From the NCBI GenBank assembly GCA_019090895.1, contig JAHRVB010000228.1, forward strand, positions 21,990 to 85,989: a stretch of DNA of 64,000 bases, written 5' to 3'. Source of the stretch: Kangiellaceae bacterium. GTDB taxonomy: Bacteria > Pseudomonadota > Gammaproteobacteria > Enterobacterales > Kangiellaceae. The translations under genes and the position numbers were made by a program. Positions 63,416-64,000 of this stretch are shown here, one piece after another. The stretch's first letter is position 1. Each line of letters starts with the position of its first letter. The notes below the pieces were generated by a model. It searched no databases, was not told where the DNA came from, and was given only the letters and a program-made list of their open reading frames with translations.

Positions 63416-64000
63416 TTAGTCAATTTCTGAAAGCGTTGCGCCAAGGGCGTTAATTAGACTGTCTATTTCATGGCGCTCACTCGTGAAGGGCAAACCTAAT
63501 TGAATCGTATCGCCGCCGTATCGAACGTAAAAACCTTTTCGCCACATTTGCATGGCGATTTGATAAGGACGCTTAGCGGGCTCACCAGTGATGGATGAAA
63601 TCGTTAAACCGCCGGCCAAACCATAATTACGAATGTCATTCACATGTGGGCAGTTCATCAAACTATGCAGTAATTCTTCAAAGTAGGGGGCAATCGATTT
63701 AACACGCTCCGGTAGTTTTTCCTTGTCGAGTATATCTAATGTTGCAATCGCTGCGGCGCAGGCGACCGGATGAGCTGAATAAGTGTAGCCATGGGGAAGT
63801 TCGACCATGTAATCAGGCGCTGTGGTATCCATAAAGGTGTCATAAATTTCTTGTTTCGCAATAACAGCTCCCATTGGAATGACGCCGTTGGTCAACTGTT
63901 TAGCAACTGTCATAATATCCGGTACAACACTAAATTCTTCCGCACCTGTATTACTTCCCATACGGCCAAACGCGGTGATGACCTCATCAAAAATTAATAA
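63416..64000 (-). CDS. Class III omega-amino acid aminotransferase, C-terminal part (start beyond the window)
   Basis: About 194 residues are visible; the frame is open to the right edge, so the N-terminus is missing. The right end reads LLIFDEVITAFGRMG (PLP-binding Asp) and then TVAKQLTNGVIPMGAV, whose lysine holds PLP. The rest continues with YTYSAHPVACAAAIATLDIL. It resembles beta-alanine:pyruvate or omega-amino acid:pyruvate transaminases. Its product would be the semialdehyde taken by MmsA, 46 bases downstream, so an operon is likely. Confidence 0.9.
   Translation of the reverse strand, partial: LLIFDEVITAFGRMGSNTGAEEFSVVPDIMTVAKQLTNGVIPMGAVIAKQEIYDTFMDTTAPDYMVELPHGYTYSAHPVACAAAIATLDILDKEKLPERVKSIAPYFEELLHSLMNCPHVNDIRNYGLAGGLTISSITGEPAKRPYQIAMQMWRKGFYVRYGGDTIQLGLPFTSERHEIDSLINALGATLSEID

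Overview
The window is a stretch of ordinary, gene-dense chromosome from an AT-rich gammaproteobacterium. The evidence is gene content and order: holC-valS next to pepA and divergent lptFG, trpS-scpA-scpB-rluB, rimI-prfC-tatD, epmC, and the lipid regulators PsrA and FabR. The look is that of a marine Oceanospirillales/Kangiellaceae-like lineage, but that placement is inference from gene order and protein style only. I see no rRNA, tRNA, CRISPR array, insertion sequence, prophage or defence island.

Layout. 1-6.6 kb holds the end of a TetR regulator, a LytS/LytR-type two-component pair with a secreted DUF5694-like protein, a divergent quinone-reductase-like oxidoreductase and LysR pair, and a LysE-family exporter broken by an in-frame stop. 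6.9-14.6 kb is a three-gene RND efflux operon (lipoprotein adaptor plus two permeases). 15-19 kb holds a small helical protein with a CheZ-like motif and the psrA-fadE beta-oxidation operon. 19-27 kb has an OmpA lipoprotein, a Kv-type potassium channel, an enlarged HolD-like protein, rimI, prfC, tatD and a stand-alone gspE. 27-34 kb is valS-holC-pepA facing lptF-lptG. 35-39.8 kb is trpS-scpA-scpB-rluB-lipoprotein. 40-44 kb has a tandem pterin-synthase-like protein, a sugar/adenosine kinase, sixA, plsC and prmB. 44-54.6 kb has a repeat-bearing lipoprotein with an SdiA-regulated domain, a DUF748 protein, a GDSL hydrolase, a desaturase with divergent fabR, epmC, an ATP-NAD kinase-like protein and a NERD protein. 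55-57.7 kb is a divergent EamA exporter and MocR regulator. 58-64 kb has a DKNYY protein and a catabolic set (AGCS symporter, mmsA, omega-aminotransferase cut by the window edge).

Themes. Fatty-acid metabolism recurs: psrA-fadE for breakdown, fabR-desaturase for unsaturation, and plsC. Genome maintenance also recurs: HolC, a HolD-like protein, ScpA and ScpB. The regulator genes come with readable operators. These are a LytTR-type direct repeat before the DUF5694 gene, a LysR dyad, a PsrA box on the psrA start site, two FabR-like palindromes, and GTATAC elements between MocR and EamA.

I found no clear new multi-gene system. The best leads are the LytTR-box circuit, the orphan CheZ-like protein, the long-linker HolD-like protein, a TrpRS with an iron-sulfur cysteine motif, and a NERD protein that has lost its catalytic residues. 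Starts were chosen by ribosome-binding site and are stated where they matter.
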